DNA of 64,000 bases from Devosia litorisediminis (GTDB lineage: Bacteria; Pseudomonadota; Alphaproteobacteria; Rhizobiales; Devosiaceae), in contig NZ_JAGXTP010000001.1 of assembly GCF_018334155.1 (NCBI RefSeq), positions 1,302,001 to 1,366,000 of the forward strand, read 5' to 3'. The notes beneath the pieces were generated by a model. The model saw nothing but the letters and a program-made list of their open reading frames with translations, made no database searches and had not been told where the DNA came from. Below, one piece after another: positions 17,064 through 25,702 of this stretch. The first letter of the stretch is position 1. Each line of letters opens with the position of its first letter. Made by a program: the position numbers and the translations under genes.

Positions 17064-17099
17064 TAAAGTCGAACGGGGGGGCGCCCGCGTTCGACTTTA
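17064..17099. terminator. Long inverted repeat between convergent genes
   Basis: A perfect 12-bp stem TAAAGTCGAACG / CGTTCGACTTTA around a G/C-rich 12-base loop. Sitting between two convergent genes, it most likely acts as a bidirectional terminator or RNA 3' end structure; the A and T ends of the stem give a short U tract on both strands. Confidence 0.6.
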
Positions 17100-17138
17100 G
17101 CCGATATACCAAATCTTGCGCGGGTCGTCGGGAGCTCG

Positions 17139-18074
17139 CTAATAGTTGAATGCGTCATCGACCAGTCGCGCCATGTCGTAGCGCGGATGCCAGCCCAGGA
17201 GTTGCCGCGCCTTGGCATTATCGAGCCAGTTGGAATGAAACGGCGTCTCTATTGTCACGCTGGTCAGGTTACGCGTCTGTTTCAGGTGCTCGGCCACGGC
17301 GCCATAATCAACCGGTTGGTTCATCGCAATATTGAACAGGTTCTGGCGACTTGCGGGATTGTCGAGCGCAGCGAGCATGGCATTCACCAGATCAGTGACA
17401 TGGATGAAGTTGCGTTTTAAGGTTGCGCCGGTGCTATCGAGCAGAATTGGAACCTTACTGGTGGTGGCGTACTCAGTTCGTTGCGCGGACGTCAGCAATT
17501 GGTCCCAATCGGGACCGCCGAACTGTTGGTCAAAATCCAGGACATGGCGGAAATCATCCTTTTCCATGATCCAGGGTGCCCGCAGGCAGCAGCCATTAAT
17601 GCCGTACTGGACGTAGTACTGCTCCAGCATCACTTCTTCGAGCACTTTGGATAGGGCGTAGACGCCGGGGTAGGGCTTGCGGGGCGAGTTTTCCGTAATG
17701 GGGGAGTCGTAGCTGTTGATGATGTGGCCGACGACGCAATCGCCGCCAATCAACATGAACTGACGCGCCGTGGGGCTCTGACGATAGCTTTCCAGCATCC
17801 AGAACATGCCTTTGACCGACACATCCATGGCGGACAGAGGGTCTTCCTTGACGGTTGCCATGTGGATGACATGGGTCACACCAGCCATGGCCTGCTCGAC
17901 AGCCTCGCGGTCGGCGATAGAGCCGCGCACCGATTCGAGACGGTCGCGCGCGGACAGGGTGCGATTGTGGCATAGGGCGCGGATGCGCAGGTCAGGCCAG
18001 CGGGGGTCTGCAAGCAACTGATCAAGAAGTACGCGGCCGACCTTGCCTGTCGCGCCGGTTACCAGAACGAGCAT
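17139..18074 (-). CDS. NAD-dependent epimerase/dehydratase (extended SDR)
   Basis: A 311-residue extended SDR: TGATGKVGRVLLDQL (from residue 6) is the nucleotide-binding loop and YALSKVLEE carries the Tyr and Lys of the active site. The substrate is not evident. I start at the ATG at 18074, preceded by AAGGGA, rather than at 18104. It is divergent from the ABC importer and shares its promoter region, which suggests a link with the imported sugar. Confidence 0.8.
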   Translation of the reverse strand: MLVLVTGATGKVGRVLLDQLLADPRWPDLRIRALCHNRTLSARDRLESVRGSIADREAVEQAMAGVTHVIHMATVKEDPLSAMDVSVKGMFWMLESYRQSPTARQFMLIGGDCVVGHIINSYDSPITENSPRKPYPGVYALSKVLEEVMLEQYYVQYGINGCCLRAPWIMEKDDFRHVLDFDQQFGGPDWDQLLTSAQRTEYATTSKVPILLDSTGATLKRNFIHVTDLVNAMLAALDNPASRQNLFNIAMNQPVDYGAVAEHLKQTRNLTSVTIETPFHSNWLDNAKARQLLGWHPRYDMARLVDDAFNY

Positions 18075-18272
18075 TGCGATAGTCCCTTGATTATACGCGC
18101 GCATTTCGCGCGGGTTCTGTCATCATCGGGCAATGCTAACGCATGAAACGCAAAAGAACGACCGTGTTGTTGATGGTTCTTTAGGCGTGACCTGTCCGAC
18201 GCTTTCCCCGGAATTGCGGGCCTGAACGGACATCTGTCTGCATAATTCCCCTTGCCAATCACAACGTAGTTG

Positions 18273-18282
18273 ATAACGTTAT
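18273..18282. promoter_or_regulatory. Candidate LacI-family operator in the divergent sugar-locus promoter
   Basis: ATAACGTTAT is a perfect 10-bp palindrome with the central CG step common in LacI-family operators. It sits 58 bases before the binding-protein gene and 199 from the divergent SDR. The rest of the 265-base gap (18075-18339) shows no other clear element. Confidence 0.45.
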
Positions 18283-18339
18283 GACGTAATTGATCGGGTA
18301 ACGTCAAAAATGGCGACCGGTCTATGGGAGGAGAAATCG

Positions 18340-19647
18340 ATGACTGTATCCATCAGAATTCCGTCTTCTATCCGTCGCCGTGCCATCCTGGCTGGCGCGA
18401 CCGCTGCGCTGCTTGCAAGCGTGGCACCGCACGCTGCATTGGCGCAGGACCTCAGTGGGGAATTGTCCATTCTGCAGTGGCAAACCGGCACCGATGGCAA
18501 GATGTGGCAGGAGATCGGTGAGAAGTTCACCGAAATGCATCCAGGCGTGACCATTCGCGAATTTCTGCCGGCTGGTGCCCAGGGTGATCCGCGCGCCGGC
18601 ATTCGTACCGCCATCATGAGCGGCGAAGTTGTCGACGTGATCATCAATACCTGGCCGGCCTTCCGGGCAGAACTGGTTGACGCCGGCATTTTGCGTCCGA
18701 TCGATGATGAGTGGGCGCAGTTTGGCTGGGACGACAAGCTGAACCAGTCGTGGCGTGATCTGGGGTCGATTGATGGCACCACCTATGGCCTGACCTACAC
18801 GTACGGTGATCGCTCGGGGATCTGGTACAAGACCGCGCATATGGAGAAGGCGGGTATTACTCCACCAAAGACCTGGGATGAGTTCCTCGCCAGCTTCGAA
18901 AAGCTCAATGCGGCAGGCTATGGAACCGCTGTTGCAGTGCCTGCCAAGTTCTGGGCACACGCAGAGTGGTTTGAATCGCTTCTGCTGCGCACGGCAGGGG
19001 TCGAGACTGCCGCGCAACTGGCCGCACACGAGATCGCCTGGACCGATCCCAAGGTAAAGGGTGCGCTGGTCAAGTTTGCCGAGATGCTCAATGCGGGTTG
19101 TTGCGGTGATCCAGCGGTAATGTTCGCCAATGATCTGGGTGAGTCCTACGCGCAGATATTCCGCGCCGATGAGGCCAACTACATGCTGATCGGTATGTGG
19201 ACCAATTCGCTGCTGAAGAACGATTACGGCCTAACCGAAGGCGAGGACTACTCACTGCTGCAGTTCCCGGCTCTGGGCATGGGCTTTGACGACACCTCCA
19301 GTGTCGACACCAAAGAGCTCAACGTGACGACCAATGGTAGCAATCCCGAGGCCGCTAACGCCTTCCTCGACTTTATCGTTAGTGCAGAAGCGTCCAATAT
19401 CATGGCCAGCTATGGCTATGCGTCGCCGAGCAAGGCAGCCGATGCTTCTCTATTGGGGCCGGTACAGCAGATTGCGACCGAAGCGGTCGCGCAATCCAAG
19501 GTTCAGTTTGTGCTTGGCGATTTGCTGCCGGGTGACCTGGTCGATGAATATCGTGTCCAGTTGCAGAAGTTCCTGGCCGATCCGTCTGAAGCCAATATTG
19601 ACGCGGTGTTGACCGCTATCGAAGCCAAGGCAATGGAAGCCTACTGA
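18340..19647 (+). CDS. ABC sugar transporter, periplasmic binding protein
   Basis: A 435-residue extracellular solute-binding protein of the carbohydrate family. The N-terminus has an Arg-rich stretch and hydrophobic core ending ALAQD (residues ~10-36), a Sec or Tat signal peptide. The mature part begins LSGELSILQWQTGTDGKMWQ, typical of family 1 sugar-binding proteins. The ATG at 18340 follows GGGAGGAG, which decides the start over the in-frame ATG 30 bases upstream. Its stop overlaps the permease start (TGATG). It sets substrate specificity of the importer; with two glycosidases nearby, an oligosaccharide is likely. Confidence 0.9.
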   Translation: MTVSIRIPSSIRRRAILAGATAALLASVAPHAALAQDLSGELSILQWQTGTDGKMWQEIGEKFTEMHPGVTIREFLPAGAQGDPRAGIRTAIMSGEVVDVIINTWPAFRAELVDAGILRPIDDEWAQFGWDDKLNQSWRDLGSIDGTTYGLTYTYGDRSGIWYKTAHMEKAGITPPKTWDEFLASFEKLNAAGYGTAVAVPAKFWAHAEWFESLLLRTAGVETAAQLAAHEIAWTDPKVKGALVKFAEMLNAGCCGDPAVMFANDLGESYAQIFRADEANYMLIGMWTNSLLKNDYGLTEGEDYSLLQFPALGMGFDDTSSVDTKELNVTTNGSNPEAANAFLDFIVSAEASNIMASYGYASPSKAADASLLGPVQQIATEAVAQSKVQFVLGDLLPGDLVDEYRVQLQKFLADPSEANIDAVLTAIEAKAMEAY

Positions 19648-20612
19648 TGGCACAACCCGTCGCTCCTTTTGCGCCAGTCGCGACGGACAAGGGTTCCTCC
19701 CCCCTGGGTGGTGGGCAGCGCGAGCTGCTTGCCACCCGCGGGTGGCGGCTCAAGGACACGCCTGCGGCCTGGTTGCTGATCGCGCCGGTGTTGATCCTGT
19801 TCGGTATCGCGGTGGTTTATCCGCTGATCGAGACCATCCGCTTGTCGTTCTTTGACATCAAAGGGCTGGGCAAGCCGAAATATATCGAATTTGGCAATTA
19901 CATCAGGCTGTTCTCCGACCCGGGGTTCCGCAGTACGCTGACAACAACGCTTATATTCACTGTTGGAACCGCCGCGATCTCGGTGACGCTGGGCTGGATT
20001 CTGGCAATGCTTTGCGCCTTCGCGCCCCGCGAGACACTGCCATTTCGCGTCATGATTTTTGTGACCTTTGGTATATCCGAGGCGGTCTCGGGCTATATCT
20101 GGATCAATATCCTGCGGCCTGACTCGGCGGGACTGCTCAACAGCGTCATCGGCATTTTCTCGCCGGGCTTTACCCATCCGTGGTTGGGGGACGCCAATAC
20201 CGCTCTGGCATCGCTCATATTCGTTGTCGCCTGGAGCGGTGTGGGGCTGCCGCTCATGCTGTGTTTTGCCGCGGTGCAATCGATCCCCAAAAGCGTATTG
20301 GAAGCCGCCTATATGGATGGTGCCAAGCCGCTGTCGATCATGCGCCACATCATGGTGCCGCTGTCGCTCCCGGGCGTGCGGGTGGCTATTTTCATCAACC
20401 TTCTTGGCGCCTTGCGCGCCTTTGACATCATTTATGTGCTGACTGGTGGCGGACCTGTTCGCGCCACTGAGACGGTGGGCTTTTTCATGTACCGGGAGTC
20501 CATGACGCAGTTCAAACTTGGCTACGGCGCTGCGGCGACCGTGGTGTTGCTGGTTGCCGTGTTGATCGTTTCAACACCGGCCATCATGCAGCGTACGGCA
20601 GGTGCGAAATGA
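19647..20612 (+). CDS. ABC sugar transporter permease (MalF type)
   Basis: A 321-residue inner-membrane permease with six predicted spans after a short cytoplasmic N-terminus. The EAA loop reads EAAYMDGAKPLSIMRHIMVP (about residues 215-234), the docking site for the ATPase. It starts inside the stop codon of the binding-protein gene and overlaps the next permease by 4 bases. Confidence 0.93.
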   Translation: MAQPVAPFAPVATDKGSSPLGGGQRELLATRGWRLKDTPAAWLLIAPVLILFGIAVVYPLIETIRLSFFDIKGLGKPKYIEFGNYIRLFSDPGFRSTLTTTLIFTVGTAAISVTLGWILAMLCAFAPRETLPFRVMIFVTFGISEAVSGYIWINILRPDSAGLLNSVIGIFSPGFTHPWLGDANTALASLIFVVAWSGVGLPLMLCFAAVQSIPKSVLEAAYMDGAKPLSIMRHIMVPLSLPGVRVAIFINLLGALRAFDIIYVLTGGGPVRATETVGFFMYRESMTQFKLGYGAAATVVLLVAVLIVSTPAIMQRTAGAK

Positions 20613-21430
20613 ACGGTCGAGTTCCGTATGGGATCGTTGCGCTGGTTGGCGTATTTGCCTTCATCTGGCTGATCCCTGTGGTGGGCATTGTCGTCACGTC
20701 GATCCGACCACCGTCCGAGATTACCTTGGGGTGGTGGCGGCTGGATGAAGTCAGTTTCACTCTGAGCGCATGGATCCGGGTGTGGGAGGAGTACCCACTG
20801 GCCAATGCCTTCTGGTTTACGGCACTCTTGGCCGGAATAGCGACGATCAGCACGATGCTGCTGACGCCGGCGGCGGCCTATGCATTCCACTTTCTCAAGT
20901 TTCCATTCCGCCGCCTTTTGCTGGTGCTGATCATCAATGCCTTCGTCCTGCCGCAGCAGGTGGTGATCATTCCGTTATTCCAGTTGTGGCGGGACCTCGG
21001 GCTGATCGACAATATCGCCGCCGTGCTGATCCCTTATGTCGGGCTGAGCTTTGCCTGGTCGATCTTCCTCGTGAAGAACTTCCTTGAGGACTTTCCCAAG
21101 GAACTTATCGAGGCAGCCCGGATCGACGGTTGCGGCGCAATCTCTTCGCTACTGCATGTGGTGCTGCCCAATGCCCGCAGCCCGATCTTTGCGGTGGGTA
21201 TTCTACAGTTTCTTTGGACCTGGAATGCGCTGCTGCTGCCCATGCTGTTCCTGCGCAGCAATGTGCCGCTGCCGGTACTGCTGACCAAGGTGGCAGGTAC
21301 CTATGAGTCCAATTGGGATCTGCGCTCGGTCGCCGCGATTGTCACCACCATCGTTCCATTGCTGGTCTTCATGATTTTTCAGCGTCAGTTCGCAGCCGGG
21401 TCGCAAACCCGTAGCGGCGCCAAGGAGTAG
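20609..21430 (+). CDS. ABC sugar transporter permease (MalG type)
   Basis: A 273-residue permease with six spans. The EAA loop is EAARIDGCGAISSLLHVVLP (about residues 165-184), and the segment AFVLPQQVVIIPLF is typical of MalG-type partners. Together with the preceding permease it forms the membrane channel of the importer. Confidence 0.93.
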   Translation: MNGRVPYGIVALVGVFAFIWLIPVVGIVVTSIRPPSEITLGWWRLDEVSFTLSAWIRVWEEYPLANAFWFTALLAGIATISTMLLTPAAAYAFHFLKFPFRRLLLVLIINAFVLPQQVVIIPLFQLWRDLGLIDNIAAVLIPYVGLSFAWSIFLVKNFLEDFPKELIEAARIDGCGAISSLLHVVLPNARSPIFAVGILQFLWTWNALLLPMLFLRSNVPLPVLLTKVAGTYESNWDLRSVAAIVTTIVPLLVFMIFQRQFAAGSQTRSGAKE

Positions 21431-21432
21431 TT

Positions 21433-23454
21433 ATGCCCACACGTACCAATAAGCCGCTGCGATACCGCCAGATCCATCTTGATTTCCACACTTCGGAGCA
21501 CATTCCCGGCATCGGTTCGGCATTCGATGCGGAGGACTTCGTTTCGACCTTCAAGGCCGCTCATGTTGACTCGGTGACCATCTTCGCCAAGTGCCATCAT
21601 GGCTGGTCCTATTACCCCACAAAGGTGGGCGAACAGCACCCGCAGCTGACGCGCGATCTGATGGGTGACATGGTCACGGCCCTGGTCGCGGCAGATATCG
21701 AGTGCCCGATCTACATCTCGGTGCAATGGGATGAGCGGAACGCGCGGCTACACCCCGAATGGCGCGCGCGCTCAGCGACCAAGAACCGCTTTGACCCCAG
21801 CCAGCTAGAGGCGGGCTGGCACACATTGTGCTTGAACCACAAGGCGTATCGAGACGAGTTGCTCGAGCAGGCGCGCGAGGTGGCGCGAAACTATCAGACG
21901 CCCGGTCTGTTTTTCGACATCGTGCTGACGCCCGATTGCGTTTGCGAGCAGTGTCTGGAGACGATGGCCGAGCAGGGGCTTGATGCCACCAAACACGCTG
22001 ACCGCCTCAAAAAGGATGAGTGGGTCAATGAGGTGTTTCGCAGCGAGATGAGTGCTGCGCTTCGCGCGGAGTTTCCCGGACTGCGCGTCTTCTACAATTG
22101 TGGTCACATCCACAAGCAGGGACCGCAGCGCTTTGCGCCTTACAGCCATCTTGAACTGGAGAGCCTGCCGACCGGTGGCTGGGGGTATGACCACTTTCCC
22201 TCCAGTGCGCGCTATGCGGCGACGCTTGGGCTCGATTTCCTTGCCCATACCGGGAAGTTCCACACATCGTGGGGCGAGTTTGGCGGCTTCAAGCATCCAG
22301 ACGCGCTTGAATATGAGACGGCGCAGATGGTGGCGCTTGGCTCCAAGTGTCTTGTGGGTGACCAGTTGCATCCCAACGGGGCGATCAACCCTGATACCTA
22401 CGCGTCGATCGCCCCGGCCTATGCGCGGATCGAAAAGCTGGAGCCGTTTCTGGACGGGGCCAAGCAGATATCGGAAGTGGCCATTCTGTCGGCCGAGTAC
22501 TTCCATCCGGTTGGCGACCGCAACAACCATGCTGACGATGGCGCAGCGCAGATGTTGCTTGAGCTGAAACGGCCTTTTGATGTGATTGATCCAAGCGCGG
22601 ATTTTGGCAGTTATCGGGTGATCATCCTGCCTGACACGGTCCCGGTGGATAGCGTGCTGGCTCACCGGCTTGATGGCTATCTAAAGCAAGGCGGCAAGCT
22701 GCTGCTGTCAGGGTGTTCGGCTCTTGGTGCCGATGGCGAATTCGCTGTGCCGACAGGCGTACGTAGTGGTGGCGAAGTTGGTTTCGAGCCGTCCTACCTC
22801 AGGGCTGGCAAGGCGCTTGATGCAAGCATGACCGAAACGCCGTTCGTCGTTTATGGGACCGCACAGGAGATCGAGTCTCAAGGAGCGCAGGTGCTGGCCG
22901 ATGTTGTTCGCCCCTATTTCAACCGCACCTATCAGCACTTCTCATCTCACGCCCATGCGCCGGATGATCCGGATGCCAAGCCGCTTGGTGCAGGTGTGAC
23001 GCTGCATAACGGCGTGGGCTATGTGGCCTATCCAATCTTCTCGATCTACCACGCCATGGGGCAGCCACTGTACAAATATGTCGTGCGTGGGCTTCTGGAC
23101 AAGTTGCTGCCAGACCCCGCATTGCTGACCGACTTGCCATCGGCGGGTCGGGCCACACTGGTGCGGCAGGCCGAGCACGGACGGCACATGGTGCACTTGC
23201 TTTACGGTCCTCCCCAGGTGCGGGGCAAGGCCGTCCCCACCGATGAGGGGAGCCGCGTCATGGAGATGATCGAGGATATTCCAGCCATTGGACCGGTTTC
23301 GGTCCGCGTGCGCCTGCAAGAACGGCCAGGTCGCGCCTACGAAGCACTATCCGGTGCTGAGTTGCCCATCACGGATTTCGGCGACGGGTACTATGGCGTG
23401 TCCGTGGAAAAGCTGAAAATCCATACCGCGGTTGTGTTTGAGGATCGCGCCTAG
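21433..23454 (+). CDS. Probable alpha-L-fucosidase-like glycoside hydrolase (GH151/GHL6-like)
   Basis: A 673-residue protein without signal peptide, so cytoplasmic. The N-terminal ~330 residues form a TIM barrel beginning RYRQIHLDFHTSEHIPGIGS, with the FAKCHHGWSYYPTKVG block, GLFFDIVLTPDCVCEQC and a YDHFP strand. This is the pattern of the hypothetical glycosyl hydrolase 6 / GH151 group, whose studied members are alpha-L-fucosidases. Residues ~345-460 resemble a beta-galactosidase trimerisation (glutaminase-like) domain, and a small beta-domain follows. It starts 2 bases after the permease gene, so hydrolysis follows uptake. Specificity is inferred. Confidence 0.7.
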   Translation: MPTRTNKPLRYRQIHLDFHTSEHIPGIGSAFDAEDFVSTFKAAHVDSVTIFAKCHHGWSYYPTKVGEQHPQLTRDLMGDMVTALVAADIECPIYISVQWDERNARLHPEWRARSATKNRFDPSQLEAGWHTLCLNHKAYRDELLEQAREVARNYQTPGLFFDIVLTPDCVCEQCLETMAEQGLDATKHADRLKKDEWVNEVFRSEMSAALRAEFPGLRVFYNCGHIHKQGPQRFAPYSHLELESLPTGGWGYDHFPSSARYAATLGLDFLAHTGKFHTSWGEFGGFKHPDALEYETAQMVALGSKCLVGDQLHPNGAINPDTYASIAPAYARIEKLEPFLDGAKQISEVAILSAEYFHPVGDRNNHADDGAAQMLLELKRPFDVIDPSADFGSYRVIILPDTVPVDSVLAHRLDGYLKQGGKLLLSGCSALGADGEFAVPTGVRSGGEVGFEPSYLRAGKALDASMTETPFVVYGTAQEIESQGAQVLADVVRPYFNRTYQHFSSHAHAPDDPDAKPLGAGVTLHNGVGYVAYPIFSIYHAMGQPLYKYVVRGLLDKLLPDPALLTDLPSAGRATLVRQAEHGRHMVHLLYGPPQVRGKAVPTDEGSRVMEMIEDIPAIGPVSVRVRLQERPGRAYEALSGAELPITDFGDGYYGVSVEKLKIHTAVVFEDRA

Positions 23455-23462
23455 AACGACTT

Positions 23463-23499
23463 TGGTTTGGCTTGCGGCAGTGACAGTCAGGCCAAACCA
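23463..23499. repeat. Inverted repeat between hydrolase and LacI gene
   Basis: A 9-bp inverted repeat TGGTTTGGC / GCCAAACCA separated by 19 bases. It lies just after the hydrolase stop and 68 bases before the LacI gene. It could be a weak transcript-end hairpin or a regulatory site. Confidence 0.4.
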
Positions 23500-23566
23500 T
23501 GACTATGCAGAAAGAAGGCGCCCGACTGCACGAGTATGGGGGCATTCATGCGGAACCAGTAGAGTT

Positions 23567-24595
23567 ATGACAGAGATCAGCACCAAGCCCCGACCCGCCA
23601 CCATTGTCGACGTCGCCCGCGAGGCTGGCGTGGCGGTTGGTACGGTGTCGCGCTACATTAATGGCTTGCCAATCCGGGGCGGCAATCGCGAGCGGATAGC
23701 CAAGGTCATCGATGATCTGGGCTATCGGCGGAATAGTGCTGCAGCCTCGATAAAGACCAAGACCACCCACATCGTTGGTATGCTGGTGCCTGCAGTCAGT
23801 GAGTTCCACGCGGCTTTGCTGGACCAACTGGCGCGCCGTATGCGCCAGACTGGGCGAGCCGTTGTGTGTTTCTGCCACGACACCGAGCCAGAGGCCATTG
23901 TTGATGGTCTGGAGTTCTTTGCGGGTCACCGTGTCGACGCGGTGGTGATGGATGGCAATGAAGAATTGCGGCAGCGCCTGGCGCCGTACATTGAGCAGGG
24001 CATGCTCGTGGTTCTGTACGACAATGACCTGCCAAACCTGGCGGCTGACCGGGTGTTTGTGGACAATCGCCGGAGCAGCAGACGGCTGGTGGACCACCTG
24101 CTGGACCTGGGTCACGAGCGCGTTGCCATTATTCACGGCAATTTGCGCGACTCCGTCGGCCGCGATCGCCTTGAAGGCTATCGAGACGCGCTCAAGGCCC
24201 ATGGCGTGCGGGAGTACCCCGAACTGGTGATGGACGGGGGCTGGAGCGACCAGCGCGGCTATAGCAGCATGGGCGATCTGATGAGCCTGCCTGAGCCCCC
24301 AACGGCCGTGTTTGGTGCCAATTACAATATGAGCATTGGCGCATTGCGCTGGTTGCGCGAGCACGACATGACCATTCCCGATGATATTTCGCTGGTGAGC
24401 TTTGACGACGTTCCGGCGTTCTCGGTGCACCAGCCCGGCATTACGGCGGTCGGGCAGCCGGTTGAGAAAATCGCGGAGTCCATCGTGTCTGTTCTGGCCG
24501 AGCGGCTGGGCCAAAATGATCCGCTGGGCAAGCGAACAGTGCGCATTGATGCAAACATCATACTGAGAGGCTCGACCCGCCGTTTGAGCCCTTAG
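23567..24595 (+). CDS. LacI family transcriptional regulator (sugar importer locus)
   Basis: A 342-residue regulator: helix-turn-helix ATIVDVAREAGVAVGTVSRYI (about residues 11-31), hinge YRRNSAAASIKTKTTHIVGML and a sugar-sensing domain with the usual VSFDDVPAFSVHQPGITAV segment. The hinge has Ile in the place where the minor-groove Leu usually lies. I place the start at the ATG at 23567, directly before the conserved region; the frame upstream contains no family sequence. It likely controls the importer and glycosidases. Confidence 0.9.
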   Translation: MTEISTKPRPATIVDVAREAGVAVGTVSRYINGLPIRGGNRERIAKVIDDLGYRRNSAAASIKTKTTHIVGMLVPAVSEFHAALLDQLARRMRQTGRAVVCFCHDTEPEAIVDGLEFFAGHRVDAVVMDGNEELRQRLAPYIEQGMLVVLYDNDLPNLAADRVFVDNRRSSRRLVDHLLDLGHERVAIIHGNLRDSVGRDRLEGYRDALKAHGVREYPELVMDGGWSDQRGYSSMGDLMSLPEPPTAVFGANYNMSIGALRWLREHDMTIPDDISLVSFDDVPAFSVHQPGITAVGQPVEKIAESIVSVLAERLGQNDPLGKRTVRIDANIILRGSTRRLSP

Positions 24596-24619
24596 CGAGC
24601 CGCCCGAGGAGGCAAGAGA

Positions 24620-25684
24620 ATGGCCGATGTGGTCCTGAGCAATGTCGACAAGTCCTACGGTGCCCTCGAGGTGATCGGGGGGCTCAATCTGAGCATAGAG
24701 GACGGCTCATTCACCGTATTTGTCGGACCCTCAGGCTGCGGGAAATCCACGCTGTTGCGGATGATTGCCGGGTTGGAGCCAATTTCAGGCGGTGAGGTGC
24801 AGATTGGTGGTCGACGGGTCAACGAGGCCGAGCCGATCGAGCGTGGCGTTGCCATGGTGTTTCAGAACTATGCGCTCTATCCGCATATGAGCGTGGAACA
24901 GAATATCGGGTTTTCCCTGCGGATGGCTGGGCTCAACCGGTCCCAGATAGCAACCCGGGTGGCCGCAGCAGCGGCGAGCCTGCAGCTCGAGCCATTGATG
25001 AAGCGCAAGCCGGCAGAATTATCCGGCGGCCAGCGGCAGCGTGTGGCGATCGGGCGGGCGATTGTACGCAATCCCGAAGTATTCCTGTTCGACGAGCCAT
25101 TGAGCAATCTGGACGCTGAACTGCGCGTCTCTATGCGCGTTGAGATCGCCAAGCTGCACCGGCAGTTGGGATCAACCATGATCTACGTGACCCATGACCA
25201 GACCGAGGCCATGACACTTGCGGACAAGATCGTGGTGATGCGGGCGGGAAAGATCGAGCAGGAAGGCACCCCAGAGGCCCTCTACGAGGATCCGGTGAAC
25301 ATGTTTGTCGCCGGGTTCATTGGATCGCCGCGGATGAATTTCCTGCCGGGTACGGCAGGAGATGGCCAGGTGACGCTGGCAGACGGCACGCGCTTTGCCG
25401 TTGCCGGGCTCGCAGCAAAGGGCTCGGTTACGCTCGGGATCCGGCCAGAGCATTTTGTCGTCGCGCAGGGCGGCGAAACGCCCATGGAAATGGTTGTTGA
25501 CGTGGTCGAGAACCTCGGTGGGACCCGGTTTCTTTATGGTGCGCTAGCCTCGGGGGAAGCCCTGGTCATTGAGGCCCGTGATCAGGCCGGCATTCGCTCG
25601 GGGGACAAGGTGGCCATTGGCGTCCAACCCGACAGAGCCTTTGCCTTTGACGGTGACGGCAATCGGCTACGCGCAAACAGCTAA
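24620..25684 (+). CDS. ABC sugar transporter ATP-binding protein (UgpC/MsmX type)
   Basis: A 354-residue ATPase of the carbohydrate importer family. Walker A is GPSGCGKST (about 36-44), the signature motif is LSGGQRQRVAIGRAIV, Walker B is VFLFDEPLSNLD, and the switch His is in YVTHDQTEAMTL. The C-terminal ~120 residues form the TOBE/OB regulatory domain starting FIGSPRMNFLPG. It completes the importer although separated from the permeases by the hydrolase and the regulator. GAGGAGGC precedes the ATG. Confidence 0.95.
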   Translation: MADVVLSNVDKSYGALEVIGGLNLSIEDGSFTVFVGPSGCGKSTLLRMIAGLEPISGGEVQIGGRRVNEAEPIERGVAMVFQNYALYPHMSVEQNIGFSLRMAGLNRSQIATRVAAAAASLQLEPLMKRKPAELSGGQRQRVAIGRAIVRNPEVFLFDEPLSNLDAELRVSMRVEIAKLHRQLGSTMIYVTHDQTEAMTLADKIVVMRAGKIEQEGTPEALYEDPVNMFVAGFIGSPRMNFLPGTAGDGQVTLADGTRFAVAGLAAKGSVTLGIRPEHFVVAQGGETPMEMVVDVVENLGGTRFLYGALASGEALVIEARDQAGIRSGDKVAIGVQPDRAFAFDGDGNRLRANS

Positions 25685-25702
25685 AGACCATTGGAGACTA
25701 TG

